From Sclerodactyla briareus (Eukaryota; Echinodermata; Holothuroidea; Dendrochirotida; Sclerodactylidae), in the NCBI GenBank assembly GCA_026419785.1, contig JAODTK010003721.1, forward strand, positions 186,001 through 250,000: a DNA stretch of 64,000 bases. The letters are read 5' to 3'. A program made the position numbers and the translations under genes. The notes under the pieces are model-generated. The model did not search any database. It was not told the origin of the DNA and saw only the letters and a program-made list of their open reading frames with translations. Shown one piece after another: positions 37,907-52,900 of the stretch (position 1 is the first letter of the stretch; every line of letters begins with the position of its first letter).

Positions 37907-40900
37907 ACGCCCGGCCATTGCCCGCCCGACATTGCCCGACCGACTTGCCCGCCCGAACATTGCCCGCTCCGCATGATACAGATGTAATGGTCCATGCATA
38001 TAGTACCTGTGAGGTTAATCATTTAATCAAGTTGGGTGTGAATTGATGCCATGGTAGGGCTACAGCCTTTGTATGCCTATTCTTAGATAATCTGGAAATG
38101 TACCTTATAATTGACAAGTTATGCAAGCGGGCTTATCAATACATCTTGATACAAAATTACTAGTAAATCTAGGCTGAGAGAATCAGGGAATGACTGCTTG
38201 TAGTATATGACATTCCTGGTTGAATGAACACATCAACAAAGTTGTCATACAGATTCAACAATACTGTTTGCTAATCAGCAGCTATGGTTTGCTGGATTTG
38301 AACCCGGGAGGAGGTTATGAGCAGGCTACTGATGAATAAAATACTGATTTATGCTTTGATGGGACAGTTGAATGGCTCAAATTCAATCGTTGTCCATTCA
38401 GATGAAGTTGACAAGGGGAGTTGAAAGTCGCTTCTGTTTTGTGTTTTTTTACTTCAGGGTATTACCCTCAGTAAAAAAAAAAAAGCTTTGCCGCAGAGAG
38501 AGAACTGTCAATAGCTCTAGTCTCTCCACTTGTCTATGTGGAGCTAGCATTTTTTGCCTTGGAAAATCTGTGTCTGAAAACAAAACCTTTTGTTAGGGGA
38601 AGTGAGGGCTTGGAATTGCATTCAAACAGGAAATAGGAATCATTTTAACAGCCATTTGAACATTTGGAAGCCCTGTCATGGTCTTTCAGCTATCAAATAG
38701 GAATACAATACTCACAGTTACATTTGTATATCTGTCCTGTAAGTGGACTTAGGAAGAATACTGTCGAATGCTCCGAGAAGAGCCAAGCGGGGCACGGATA
38801 TGAGTTGGCAGACAATTTGAGACAAACCAAAACGAAAAAAATAATCAGTCCTTGAGTAAGCTGAGCACCTGTGGTTGCCAACTGCGATCTTGATATGACA
38901 ATGCAGTGAGGTACAGTAGGCATTTCCATTCCAATCATGGATTGTCTTCAGCACAAAAGAATCTTGTACTGTAGCAGTTATGTGTGCAGATATGATGACG
39001 TAGGAAGCGGGTTTGAGGTCCACAAGTGTCGCTGGACTACTTCATAGGGTGTCTTTGAAACCTCCAGAGGAACAAGCAAAAAACGACAAAAATCATGAGC
39101 CAAATTAGAGTAATGTAAATATTTGAAGATTGTACAGGCTGAGAGTTATTACAGTCAGCTGCTGCCATGAAAGGAACAAAGAGGAGAATGGAAGTGTTTT
39201 GTTCAATTGCCATCTAATGATTCTAATCATTGAATCAATTTAATTTTATCCCCCCCCCCCTCCCCCTCCCCATGAAGACCTCTCAACCACCTCATATTGC
39301 ATTGATTATCTGGCAGTTTACACTTAGGTGTTGGCTTACTCCATCACCCAACCATTTGTGTGGCCAAAAGGAGTATGTAGTAATAATGTTAGGAGATAGT
39401 GAAAATTGCTATATTAAAGCGGTTATAAATTATATATAAAGCTGTATTGTAACAAATTAAGTGATCATATATCTTTAGTGTTCCCCTTTCAGCTTGGGAG
39501 AGTTTGAGGAGCTGTGCTTTGACTATGGATGGAATTGGATGAAGTGTGGTATGCGTCTAGATAAGAACCATGGAAATGTTGCTATGGAAGGAATTAAAAA
39601 GATTGCCTTTCACACTGTAGCAGAGAGTGTAAATTGTCAACATATTCTGAAAGACTCCATGAGGCGACAAAAAGTTCAGCACCTGTAGGGATCTCTGAAT
39701 AAAACTTGTGCAATAAGATAAGAAGGAATATTTCAATCATTTTCGTTGTTGTATACCGTCTGTCCGCCTGGTATCAAGAAGCCGAATGGCTGGAGGTTTG
39801 TGTGTGGCTACCTGCCTTCCATCCCCCCTTCCCCTGCCTATAACATCATCCAAAAATGGTGGAACTGTATTCTATTCAATGAAAATGAAAGCCATTACAG
39901 TGGTGACTAAGAAAATGATTCCTCCTAAATGTTTTATTTCCGGACGTCCGAAAAGATAATGTTGGAGAAGGAGCAAGTGTGAGAAGTCCGAAGGTGCACT
40001 GAGGTGCTCATTTACAAGGTTGAGGTACCAGCCAACAGGTAGGGGACTCTGATAGAAAAGAAAGTTAGAGAACTAGGGAGAGTGGAGAGAGGGATTGCTG
40101 GTTGCGAGATTGTGAGTGCTTCATTATTGACTGGCTAGCGATTCTGATCTTTTTTGTTCTTGGTGTGTTGGGGATGGGTGATTTAAAAATGAAGTGATTT
40201 CCACAATAATAAGTTCCAGCATTAATTATGTACAAATTATTCAGACATTAAGTACAGGAGCATATGGCGTAATAATCCCCCACTTCGGGATATTTTATGG
40301 TTTTTTTTTTGGCTTCGACCGTCTCTGCCGCCGCCGTGTCCGCATCCGCTCCTCGCCAGCTCGCCGCTGCGTTCTTTGTTAGCAGCGCAATACTCTCCAA
40401 CACTTTGTCCGTGTGAGCCGAACTTGGCACCATGTCCGCCTTAGTGAAATCCCGGATAGTTCGAAATTGGCGTCGCCACCATGAACTGGTCCCGCTAAAT
40501 GTTTGCATAATTTCCCACGATTGAAAATTTTTCCCCGTTGCGCAATCACCTCTTCACACGCTTTATCCGATGATCTGAAAAACTTGGTTCACTTGTCCGC
40601 CCTAGTAAAATCTCAGATGCTTTTGGAAGTGGGCATCACTGTACTGCTGGGGGCCGCTAATTTGCATAATTTCGCGATTTTTCAAGTTAGTCGGATTTGA
40701 ATGAAACTTGGTGGTAAGGGACTACAAGTTGATCCCGAAAATGTGGAAGTCATTTCAAGGTCAATCAAATGGTCAAATTTCTGTTTTTAGCGAATTTTCC
40801 AACTTTGTAGATGTTTAACGAAGACTGGTGGGAACAACTATATTTGAAACCGAAAAATTTGGAGGTCATTTCAAAGGTCCTCGGAGGTCAAACTTGCAAA

Positions 40901-43900
40901 ATTTATGGATTTTCCAAACTTTGTCAATTTGTCAGAACGAAACTTGGTGGATGGTGGCTACATTTGTTCCTCACAAAGTTAGAAGTCATTTCAAAGCCCT
41001 CATGTGTCAAATTCGCAATGTCATGTGCCTATCACACCCATGGCTTAACAACACAACTTGTTGGATGAAGTTTGTCTTGTTTCTGACCAAAATGGGAATC
41101 TTTATGGGGTGTTAGATAATTTTTCCCAATAATTTCATCAATAGTGGGGAATACACGTTGGCGATTCACCGCCTCACATGTCTCGTTTTTCCTTTTCTAA
41201 TTCCTAGGATGCTAACGGCCTAACATGACCCACTTTATGTGCCAAACTTTCATGTGAATTCATCATTGATTTTGTGCAAATCACCCCCAAAAGACCTCTA
41301 GTGATCAAACACATATCCATAAGAAAGTTCAGTAGCAACAATTGCAAATCCAGCAATGTAGAATTATGCCTCTTTCATGGGAATTAGCTTGAATATGACC
41401 CTCAATGACCTTTAATGACTTAAAATGACATGCAACACATGTGCCATGTTACATTTAAACTATAGGTAACCAATTACAACATCCTCATTCATAGATACGT
41501 AATTGTCCCCCTCCCCAATTGTCCCGCATCTTCTTACTTAACCTTTGAACAAGATTAGTTTGAGCTGTTGTATTTTAGTTTTTCCTTCTCCATGATATTT
41601 TACAATAGGTACCAATTTTCCTACGAATCCTACAATTTATAACCTAATTCTTCCCCTATTGCCTTTCCTTCTACTTACCTTGACAAGAATACACCACAGC
41701 TGGCGTTGTTTCTTTTAGTTTTCCTCCTCCAGTGAATATTTTCCGCTCTTCAGATAAGACCTGCTCTGTCTTGACGGACTAACAGATCACTGCTGGTGTT
41801 CCTCAGAAGGTGGAAGCCCCTCGGTACAAAGCTGTTCCTCAGAGAGTGGTCTTATGCAGAAACTTACAATCCAGCCTGCGGTGAGTACCCCCCCTGCTTA
41901 TTATTCTCTCCCAAAACTTGCATCCCATCCTTCAAAGCTTTTCCTGCATCCCAGCTGTGGCAATGTTCCACATGCTTCCTTTCCCCTCCACTTACAGATA
42001 ATTGTGTTACCATAATACAATCCAAGTATCCAACAAGAATTAGGCAGTTCCAATGCAGTGACAATGAAACGAGTACAGAAGACATTCCCATAACAGCTTC
42101 ATGAGGAAAAAAAATGTTGGGTTCTACCGTTAAGTACCAAATGAGCATACGTCCAGAACTTGTTAGGAGATATGACTGAACATTTGATGAGTAACTAGCC
42201 TAACAATAGGCCAGCTGCCCCCACCATGTAATAGCTCATCGTAGACAGCTGCCAATATGAATGGCAGTGTTCACGCTCTAGTTCTGACCCCCAACGGACC
42301 CATAAGTTATCAGTGAAAGTGCGTACTACATCTTCATCTATGCCATCTTCATTTTCAGACAGATCAGAGTCCGCCCACGCCGTAGCAGCCATTCTGAGGA
42401 CGTTCAGTTTACCCAGGAGAGGTACAACAGCTGATGATCTTCAAGAATAAACTCCCATAATATATGGAGGTGAAGCTTGGGGTTTACTTCTCTTTACTGC
42501 CCAGCTCGACAAATGACCTGGTTGCACTAATTCTCAAGGAAATGCATCGTACCACGGTGTTGTTAGAAGGAGAAGAAGTGTTAGGTTATGGCCATGTGCT
42601 GTGCCCTTCAGAAAATGCAAGAGATGGAGTGGCTTGGGTCACACCATCATTGAGAGTTGAAACTTTACAATCTTGGGTGATGATTTGACTCTGATAAATC
42701 GATTGAGATTAAAATATTGATTAAAGTGATCATTGACGATACTTAATGAACACATTAGACTAAATATGTGCATAAAGGCTTCGAGATTGCACTTTCACCC
42801 AATTCCTCCCCTTGCTATATGAGGTTTTCCACTGACAATTAGTTGACAAGAGAGTCTACGATTTTTCGTATGCTCTTGTCTTGTCTGGTACTCTGCAAAC
42901 ACAAAACAGTGGTTATCCCTGCATAGGGGTGACAGCACACAACAGGCACAAGCTTATTGGAGACTCTGGGCAGTTGAAGCGATGAAGATTTCAACATCAC
43001 CAGAAAACACCACAGGACTACTTATTTCCTGAATAGTGAGACTAGAGCATTCCAATCTGGAATGGTTCTGGGCCAAAATGACCACTGAAGACGCGGAGTA
43101 ACAATGACATGTCTAAGTGACGTCCATTAACTGATGATGATCATGTGCGAATTAGCTCGTCTGTAACTCCACAAAAATCAGGAACCGGTAAAGCCAATAG
43201 TCGTTAATGGAATTATGAAACACTTGAGTCGTGCATTGCGCCTTCTCTCCTGAAAGTAGGCCAGGCAAGAAGTTGCAGGAGCCCTGCGACACTGGTGACC
43301 GACGGTGATCCTTGCAAACAAATCCGGCAACTTTGCCCTTGCACCATTTCCAGCTTCTGAATGTTACAAGCTTTGTATGGATCCCTAACTGAGGGCTATA
43401 TTACAAACAGGGAACGGACCAGAGACTTATAAGCATGTCTTTCGGTATTAGTATACAGTCATACAGAGGTCACGGATTTAGATTGGAGGGGATCTTGTAA
43501 GCTTTCCCACTATATTGTTATATGAGTGACAATGAGAGCTTTGGGAGTTGAGGTTACTCCAAGATGGGATGTTCTTCCACAGTTCAAGGCGAGTATCGTC
43601 AATTACAATGGAACGGTACAATTGCCTCTGTTGGTGACAATCATGCTTGCATTTTGATGCATTAGATCGATTGCCAAGGCTTACGCCATTGCGAAAAGTT
43701 ATCCAGATCTTGCTGGAGCATATAACTGTAATTGATGCCATTGATGGTCCGGTAGATTAGCAGTCATCAGCACACATTCTGATAGTGGATGCTAAACAGT
43801 CGAAGAGATTCATGATCGTACAGAGAGAACAGCAATGGACATAGTACTGTACCTGTGGGACACCTGATGAGACAATTCCAAGAGACGACTTCACACCATT

Positions 43901-46900
43901 TATGACAACCTGCTGGGTACGATGGTTAAAAATGAATTTATCCAAGTGGGAATTTGACCACAAATGCTGTAATTTGAAGTTTTAGGAGCCAGGCGCTTGT
44001 GGGGACCTTGTCAAAGGCTTTACTAAATCAGTAAAAACAAACAGTCTGTCTGAGCCTTGCAGTCTAGATTCTTTGCTAGATCATTGACAGTTATATGCAT
44101 GCTCAAATTTCATTTCACTAAGTGACAAGGGGGTTTTTTGCTTCGTTAAGGGAGTAATGAATACAGTAAATCAGGAAAAAAAAATCTACTATGGAGATTG
44201 ACATATATTCGATTTTTTTTTTGTTTTTGTGGGAAAGTGAATTCCATTTTTATGGATATGTCATTCATGTGTATGATAATTCAGATGGTGAGTATGGACT
44301 ACTCTGCTTATATACCAGGCGTGTTTCTTTTCGTTCACAGGAGAGCCCGTGTTGCCATAGGAACACACGATATATAAACACTACCAGGGCCATTCATTTA
44401 TTGATGACACAACAACCTGATGAGATCAAAGGCATCACTCAACCAGGTTACAACTTCCTTACCTATCCCATTACTAACACAATATATAGTTATTTCTGAT
44501 CTATTTGCGATGACATAAACCATATTTATAATAGTTACCCAGTTATCTATGATAGTATATAAGGTGCCCTGTATTAGGTATCATAGTGTCTAGTTATGGC
44601 TTGTTAATAGCCAGCAGGAAGCATCAAAATGAATCGTTTACAGTAAGAATTTTCTAGTGACAAATCGTACGATAGTATACTAATAGTAAAAAATACCATC
44701 GCTGATGTGATATATGTGTCGTACTTTGATCATGAGAAATACTGACAATTCTGGGAAATCGTAGCAGTGATAGAGTCATCTCAAATGCCTTACAATAGCT
44801 TAAGTCCATGATTTAGGGCAATTTTCCAATTTTTCTGATGCGGGTTATAGTGTTTTCAGACCAATCTCTCAAAACTCTGTGATGAAAACTGCACATGCAA
44901 CCAGCACGGGAACGTTACAAATTCTCCCCATACTGATGAATAATAATAAACGATAAGATAGGATGAATTGGTTGCGTTTTCAAATAGTGATTACAGTTTA
45001 AAAATAAGTCTGCAAGATGGAGCTTGAAGAGAATCTGCCGCATACCCCCAAGCTGTGCAGTGATGAGCATGAAACTTAAAATATCTGAAGAGGCTTATCA
45101 ACCATTTGTTGATAAATACATATATCCTGTTGATGTGGTTTTCTTTTCTGACAGACCAAGGCGTACACTGCCAGGGAACAGATGGTGGAGTTATACTCGG
45201 GGGACAGTCCCTCACGCCCTACCTCCCCATATCAGGAGACAAGCCGTCTTACCCGGTCATATATGACACAAACAACGTGGTTCTCTCGATGCCCCCCATC
45301 ATCAACAGTTGGATTACAGTATAGAGGGGGGGTGGGGGGGTATATTAGTAGAAGAGTAGATTTAGGCCGTGGGTCTGGGGGGTTGCCAGGGAATGGGGAA
45401 GTCTTGTACAGATCGACTACTGTTTTGGTGTGTGCATTAAGAAATTAAAAAAAGTTGGGGCTACATTGTGAATGGGTCTGGCTGCGGGAGGCGATTTCAG
45501 ACGACAGGGCCATTGCTGCCTGAAGAGCAGTTCATTTCCCTGCTCCAGTCTTTCATTCTGAGAGCCAGTGCTCAGTATGGGGTGAGCAGTGTTGCTTGCA
45601 GAGGTGCATAGGTTATTCTCTGTCTGTTGATATTCAGAAGAGGGGTTAAAGGATCTGGATTAGTGGGAACCATAGTGATGATTGAAGTGCCCAAAATCGT
45701 TTCATAAAATTTAAGACCCCAAACGCGACATTCATTGTGTTTCCACTCTTTGACAAGCCATCTGGAAGAAGAGCAAAAGTGAACCCAGGGTCATCTCTTA
45801 ACTAGACTTCCATGACAGCTTCGAAACCTGGCAAACTATGAACCATATTTCTGTCCTCTCCTATGATGGGGAAAAGGAATCATCACACATCTTTGCATTC
45901 CCGTTCTCATGCAGCTGAAATTCCAAGATCAAACTCACCACCAAGAACGTCTTAATCGATGTGCACGGCCACCGACCAGAACAAGGCCAAAGATCGTCCT
46001 CGACACCGTCGTCACAAATGTTCCCAAGTTACTGTGCAGAACCTATGTGTGAGGAATTTGGGGTGTACTGTTATCTGAGGTTACTTGTCCAACATATATC
46101 ATCATCCGCTAATATACTCTTACTGATCTCCGTGGGAGTGAAGCTCCCTCCATTCAGCATTTTTACACGCGCGAGGAAAATAGGCATCAATGATATTGAA
46201 AATGAATGACATTGTTCGAAGAAGAACTTCAGTCAAATTACAGGCACTCTACAATCTTTTTTGGACAAAATGGAGATCAGTCGCGAATTCCAAAAAAAGC
46301 CACGGACGTAACAATTTACTTTCGCCACAGTGACCTATTCTACGAAATTACGAATTTGACCTAATACTATCGTTTTCAACAAGAAAAAAATTTCAATCAT
46401 AGTTTTTGTATCAGTCAATACAATAGATTACAGTATGGTGCTTCGTGACCCGGGAAAAGGAGGACATAAATAAAGCCTAGATGGAACTTTTTTTTTACTT
46501 GATCTGTACACACTTCAGTAGCTCTGTATATGTGTAATAAGCAGGGTTCAGTTTACCTGGAAAAACTCAGACAAGTCATGAAATTTGAAAAAGATTTGCT
46601 TTAAATCTGGAAAAAGTCATGGAATTTGGGACAAAATGCTTTCAAACCCTGGAAAAAAAATAATGGAATTGATTGGCCAAAGGCCAGACACAGGGGAACC
46701 GATTGACTATGTTGCTTTCCAGAGCTGTCGGACGATGGAAATCAACTAAACGTTTTTATCCTGGAATTCAGAAATTTAATCATGGAAAAATAATGGGAAT
46801 ATCATAATTTTCATTCTCTGGAATGCGGGGAAACCCTGTTTAAGTGATTATGCTGGTAATAATGGAACACCAAATTCAAGCAAGATTCCCAGCTATACCT

Positions 46901-49900
46901 GGGAAAAACCCTGGGAAGTCAGGAATTGGAAAACGATGTTTTAAATCATGGAAAAGTTCATGGAATTGGGGAAAAAGGATTTTGAAATCCTGGCAAGATA
47001 AGGAATTTGCCTAAAGTGCTGTTAGGGTTTAGGTGGTTGTGGTAACATGAACTGAAGCATTCCTAGCACTGAAAAGACTAAAAGGGTGAAACTTGAATCC
47101 TGGAATTTGGAATTTCATCATTGTGAAATCATGGGAATAGCATGAAATTTTATTCTCTGGAAATGCTGGGAATCCTGGTAAGTCCTTGACTCAATTCTGG
47201 CACAACATAGGTGTATAATCTTTAACTCAGTTTGCTATTTGTTGTCAATATGGGAAGAGAATGCATTGTAGACGGTATTGCTGGCTGAATGTGGAGTCCA
47301 GCAGCAAGTGAAGTAGATCGACTGGTCACTAGGGAATCATTAGCTATCGTAAAGGACCGCGTGGCTTTGCCAAACTGTTGCAACCTACCTCACTGATAAG
47401 TTTGCTAGAACAATAGTCGACACATTTAATTGGTTGACTCCCGCAGCCAAGCTGCCAAAGCAGATTGAGGTGTTCTCATTTTAGGCCCCTTAATAGCAAG
47501 TTAATGTGGTCTCATCAATCTGATCAATGTTTGACTGAAAAGATGTGCAGTGGACTGTAGTTTAGATAAGGCAATTTCATATTTTTCCCCAAACAGGTAA
47601 CATAAACCATGGGGATTTACCTGCTCAATGCCAGAAGTTTCAGTTGTCTATGTCAAATTGTTTAAAATTTATTTTGAAAAACATTAAATAATTCAGAAAA
47701 ATGGTTCAAAAAGAAAAGAAAAAATGATTCTGGAAACATGTTCATTGCCTTTTGGGCAAAAAATAGTAAAGTAAAGATCTTTGTAACTGTAAGTGACAGC
47801 CAAGAATCCCTTCATATTTATTGGCTATTCATCTCTTGATATTTATCTGTCATCTCTTATTCCAGCATGGAAAGGTGGAAGGTCGTGTATCCAGATGGTA
47901 AATCAATCGTGTACCCAGAGCTGAGGTACTGGCACAAAAGATACCCGTAGAACTCAGCAATAAGAGGAATGGGTAGCAAGGAGTCTACCCACATAGTGTT
48001 TTACCTATACCCCACCCTTCTCCCACCCCCACCCTCCCCCAATGCCACCGTCGGTATTGAGGCAGACATTCTAGAGTGGCAAACCAAGGGAACAGTAGAA
48101 ATATTCAATACAAGGGACTGGTATTAAGTGAGTTTACACTACCTGTATTAAACCTTCACCCCCTGCCCCACCCAACTCCAAAGTCAATTTCGATTGTAGA
48201 CAAAGTGCGTTCAGCAATTTTCTCTTCCCCGGAAACAAAAATTTTCACCGACATTCTCCATCCTTCTCTCCACGTTAATGCACACCAACCACATTAACCC
48301 CCCACCCCCCCTCCTTCCTGCGCAGTAGGACATCCAGATCTCACCAGCATGATTGGTGAATAAATGAAGAGTTCATGTGTCTCTGGATATGTTTATAGAG
48401 TTACACTGGTCTCTCGTATGGAATCCCCTTAATGTATAGACAATTTTCTTCATATTTTATGTGACATCATTCGGTTATAGAACTTCACCCCAAAGAGATT
48501 TGATTGCCTGTCATCTTGCCAATTATTCCTCAGAGAGAGTAACCAGAAGGTAGCTGAACTAATCACCAAGATGTGTCTTACCAAGTGAGATGCGTGGGCA
48601 ATGAAGAAAGACAGGTCAAGGGAGAGATACCTCCCACCAGACATGATATCCTTTAATTACTATACAGGGCCCTGTGTACATTAGTCAGCCTCTGGCAGGA
48701 TCGTACTCAACCTAACATCACGGTGTTAGTCTGGTTTCTCCTCCCGAAAACAGAGGTGGCCGGATCCCCTCATGGCTTGCAGCACGCTATCATGAGTTTG
48801 CTGGAGCAGGATTTCCTACGAGGAGGTCGCCCGTGTTTACCCCGCAACTTAGTTTCTAGACATGAGTGGTCCTGAAACCTAGGCCCTTCCACATTTCAGC
48901 GTGCAGATAGCTTGATATAGAAATTCACAAACACAAAAAGTCAGCAGCTGAGAAAGGGGAGATGTCACACCCAAGGACTGAGGGTGACGGGAAAGGGGGG
49001 GGGGGTGGAAGGGTGGGTGGAGGGTGACGGAGGGGGGGAAGGGGTGGGGGTGGGGGGCTGAGGGCAGGCAGAGTACCAGATTCCAAGCTCCACTGATAGC
49101 AAAGTCTCAGATCTGCGAGACCTGACTGAGTAGAAGTATATACTTTCCTGAGCCATAAGAACGTGTATCATAAATAATGTATGGTGTAAGTTGGGGAAGT
49201 TTTGCACCATAGTAATGAACAAGCAGTAGAATACTGTTCTGTTGAGGATGAATGATAGCCTGATTCTGGGGATTTTTTGATAGGTGTTCACAAACAGGGA
49301 CCGCTTGACAATATATGCCCTCTTATACCAGGCTGTGAATAAGGTAGCCAGTTATGCCCCAAACAAATAGTCTGGAAAAGAGGCCTGGAAAAGAGAGATA
49401 GTGACATAAGAAGCATCCAGTTACTAAGGCAAAGTTGTGGTCTGCTCTGCTGGAACTAGTTACAAGAAAACAAAGACTGCAGAATTGGTTCTAACTAAAA
49501 ATAGCAGTGCTGTAAAGGGAGAACTGGGTACAGTGGGTAGGTAGCGCTTGGAGGCACAGCATGAAAAGTAGCTGGCATTCAAAAAAGGGTCAAAGACCTG
49601 AAAAGGGCACCTACTCATGATGTGCAGTATAAGCACATGGGTGGTGGGGGGGTGGGGGTGGGGGCGGGGGGTGAGTGCATGATGGTGTGAAGGGGGGGGG
49701 GGAGGATATAGTGGTGGGGGGGCGGGGGGGGTGATGTGGCATGATGGTGTGAAGGCGGGGGCGGAGGAGAGGAATAGTGAACCACAACAAATGGACAGGT
49801 TTCGAATTCTAGTTCAGCCAAAAGGCTAAAAAGCATGGTGTTTCGAAATCTATCGAGAATCTAATCCAGGCAGTGAATTGCCCTCCTGAACCTGCCGATG

Positions 49901-52900
49901 CTCTCACATGTCATCCATGCCTGTGATGTGATAGAGGACGTCGCCGTCGCTCACGGCTTCAACAACATCACAGAGAGGATACCCCCGTTTCTCTTCGGAA
50001 ACCAGTGTGCCATTCAACAAGCTCACTGACTGCTAAGGATCGACATCGCAGCAGCTGGCTTCACAGAGGTCTCACCTTTGCCCTGGTAGGTGAACGCTGA
50101 ATTATGGACACAGGCTGGGGCATGAATTACTGGTGTGTGTTGTAGTTGCTTGTTAGTGATAGATTACGTCGATTAGCCTTCAAAGAGGGACTTGATTGGC
50201 TAACGAGTATGTGGACACCATCAAATCATCGGACAGAGCAAACAGTCCCAAGAGATCTGATTAGTTAGGCCACGCCCACCTGCGAGCACTGATTCTGATA
50301 CAAAATTATGATCCTCGACAACAAGGCTGATTACTGTTCACGTGACCCTCTTCTGTTCGATTCGCCATTGACATTAGGTTTTCACTAACAGTCCACTAAA
50401 ACGTACTCGACTTGACTATTTCGCTGAAATTGAGAACCACCCAAGAAGTGTCATACTATATAACAGGGATGCAACAGGCTCCTACTTTTTCAAACTCTCC
50501 TACTTTTTGCCCTTGCCCTCCTATTCTCCTACAATTTTCTCGGAAAAATCTACTTTCTCCACTTTCTCCTATTTTTTTCAAATGTTCGCTCAAAAAAAAA
50601 TCACACACAATGAAGGATCGTGAGGAACTGCCATACACAGTATTTATACATGGAAATGGAGTCCTTGCCTGAATTCAGCTGTACAGTCCAAAGATGATCA
50701 GGACCTCTATTCTGGAACTGCTAATGGGAAACCTGTAATCTCAAAACCGGAGAGCTGTACAAAAATATAATTGCAAGGAGACCAAATGTGGAGTTATTTG
50801 GGGAAAGTTCTCGAAGAACACCTCAAATTGCAGATGCATTTTAAGCTCAAAAGCTAAAAAGCTAAAGCTATGCCCGGTTAATCTGCAGCATGCCATTCTA
50901 TCGATATCCATCAATCTAGGGATCATGCAGTTGTTAGTCAAACCAGTAATTCTGGTTGAACTATCGTGATCCACGTGTCATTCTTTCTATCCATCCCATC
51001 CATCTATCCCTCCCATCTGTTCCATCTCTCCCATCCATCCATCTCATCCTCCATCTCCACCCCATTCTTCCCATCCCTTTCCTCTACTCCATACAATCAT
51101 CCAACTCATCCACCCCAATCCCATCCACTATCCATCTTCCCATCCCATCCATCCATCTAATTCATCCTCCATCATCTATCCACCCTTCATCCCTCCATTC
51201 TTCTATGCACCCCATCCTCTATCCATCCCATCTATCTCCTCCCATCTAGCCATCTATCCCTCCCATTCACCCCACGCATATCCTCTATCCATACGGTCTA
51301 TCCAACCCATCCCCTTCATCTATCCATTCATGACATCCCATCATTTAACACATCTATCCATTCCTCATTCCCTCCATCTCAATCCTCTCTTGTCCCTCCA
51401 TCCAGCTGTCCTTCCCATCCTATATCCCATCCTTCCGAATCCTCAAAATGTATCGTTCGCCTACAAAATGCATTAGAATGTCATAATGTTTCCTTGCGTG
51501 GTGGTTTTCAGCTGGTCACATGTCTGGTGTTGATGTTGCGTCGTTAAGTAATTGGAGTTACAACAGTACATCTGATGTGAATAGAAGCCTTTAGGGCCTC
51601 CAAATAGTCACAGGGTTCATTGAGACCTCTTGAGGCCTCTTTGCGTCTATGAATGTTAGAGGCAATTGAAGGGCACAATAGGCCTCGTGTGGAATTGCCT
51701 TTCTCTGGCCCTTCTTTGATGGATGCTGTACCAAATGTGGACACAATGTTCATCGACTCCTGGGGCTCGTTGACCAAATGTGGAGTTTATTGTGGTAAAT
51801 GTTCCTAGTGAAGAACACCCAATTGCTGTTTGTAGGGCGAGATAGAATTTTAGCTCAAACAGTCTAAGCCTATGGCCGGTTAATCTGCATGTCTTCTATC
51901 TATCCAGTCTCTTAGGGATCAATGCTTTTTAGTTTCAACCAGTTATTCTGGTTGAACCAGTGTGATCCGCATGTTCCAGTCTTTCTATCCACCCACCCAT
52001 CCACCGATCCATCCATCCATCCATCCATCCATCGATCCATCCCATGATATTCCATCCCAGCCTTCCCATCCAGTCATCTATTCCACCCACTCCTCCCATC
52101 CATTTCCTCTATCCCTGCGATTATCCAACCCCTCCACCCATCCCATCCATCCCATCTAATCCATCCCATCCAGCATCTATCCACCCATTCATCCCCATCC
52201 ATTCTTCTAGCCTCCCCATCCATCTATTCATCCCATCCTGCCATCTATCCATCCCCTTCCTCCCAACCTATCCCTTTATCCATATGATCTATCCAACCTA
52301 TCCCATTCATCTATCCATTCAGCCCCATTCCTTTTATCACATCTATCCATCCCATCTATTCATCACTCTTTCCATCCCATCCATCTGTCACATTCTATCG
52401 CCTCCATCCCTCCCAAAATGTATCTTCGCCTACAGTGCAATTAGACTTGTCATAAGTGTTCCGCGCGGTGGGTTTCCGCTTGGTCACCTAGTGTTGCGTT
52501 GCGTGGTTAAGTCATTGGAGTTACAACATAAACATCGGGGAAAAAGAGCTTTATGGGCCTCCAATATCACAGGGTTTCATTGATACCTCTTGAGGCATCT
52601 TTGTCATATGTGGAATGTTAAAGGCCATTGAAGGGGCGCAATAGAGATCGGAAGATTGCCAAATTCTCTGGACCTTCTTTGATGGACTGCTGACCACATG
52701 TGGAAGCACAATGTTCATTGACTCCTGGGGCATCGTTGACCCACTTAAGGTTAAGTCACTGAGGAGGCACCAGGGGTCTTGTGTGAATGACTTTTCAGGC
52801 CAACTTGTTTCATTCTTTGAATGGATGAATCTCTTGGATGTTTGAACCATGTGAAGATCAAGCTTAGAGTCATTAAGGCCAATAGGCATTGGTTTGAATT

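Noticed and set aside
37487-38046. Proline-rich and glycine-rich open frames of 104-170 codons on both strands
   Set aside because: They are produced entirely by the poly-C tract; all three frames per strand are open.
38280-38345. B-box-like GGGTTCAAATCC on the minus strand
   Set aside because: No matching A box at tRNA distance.
42464-42688. 74-codon + frame with an acetyltransferase-like look
   Set aside because: It starts at the exon 5 donor inside FARSB intron 5 and has no confirmable motif.
50956-52583. Open frames of up to 179 codons rich in Ser, Pro, His and Ile
   Set aside because: They are translations of the TCCA satellite with no start context or homology.
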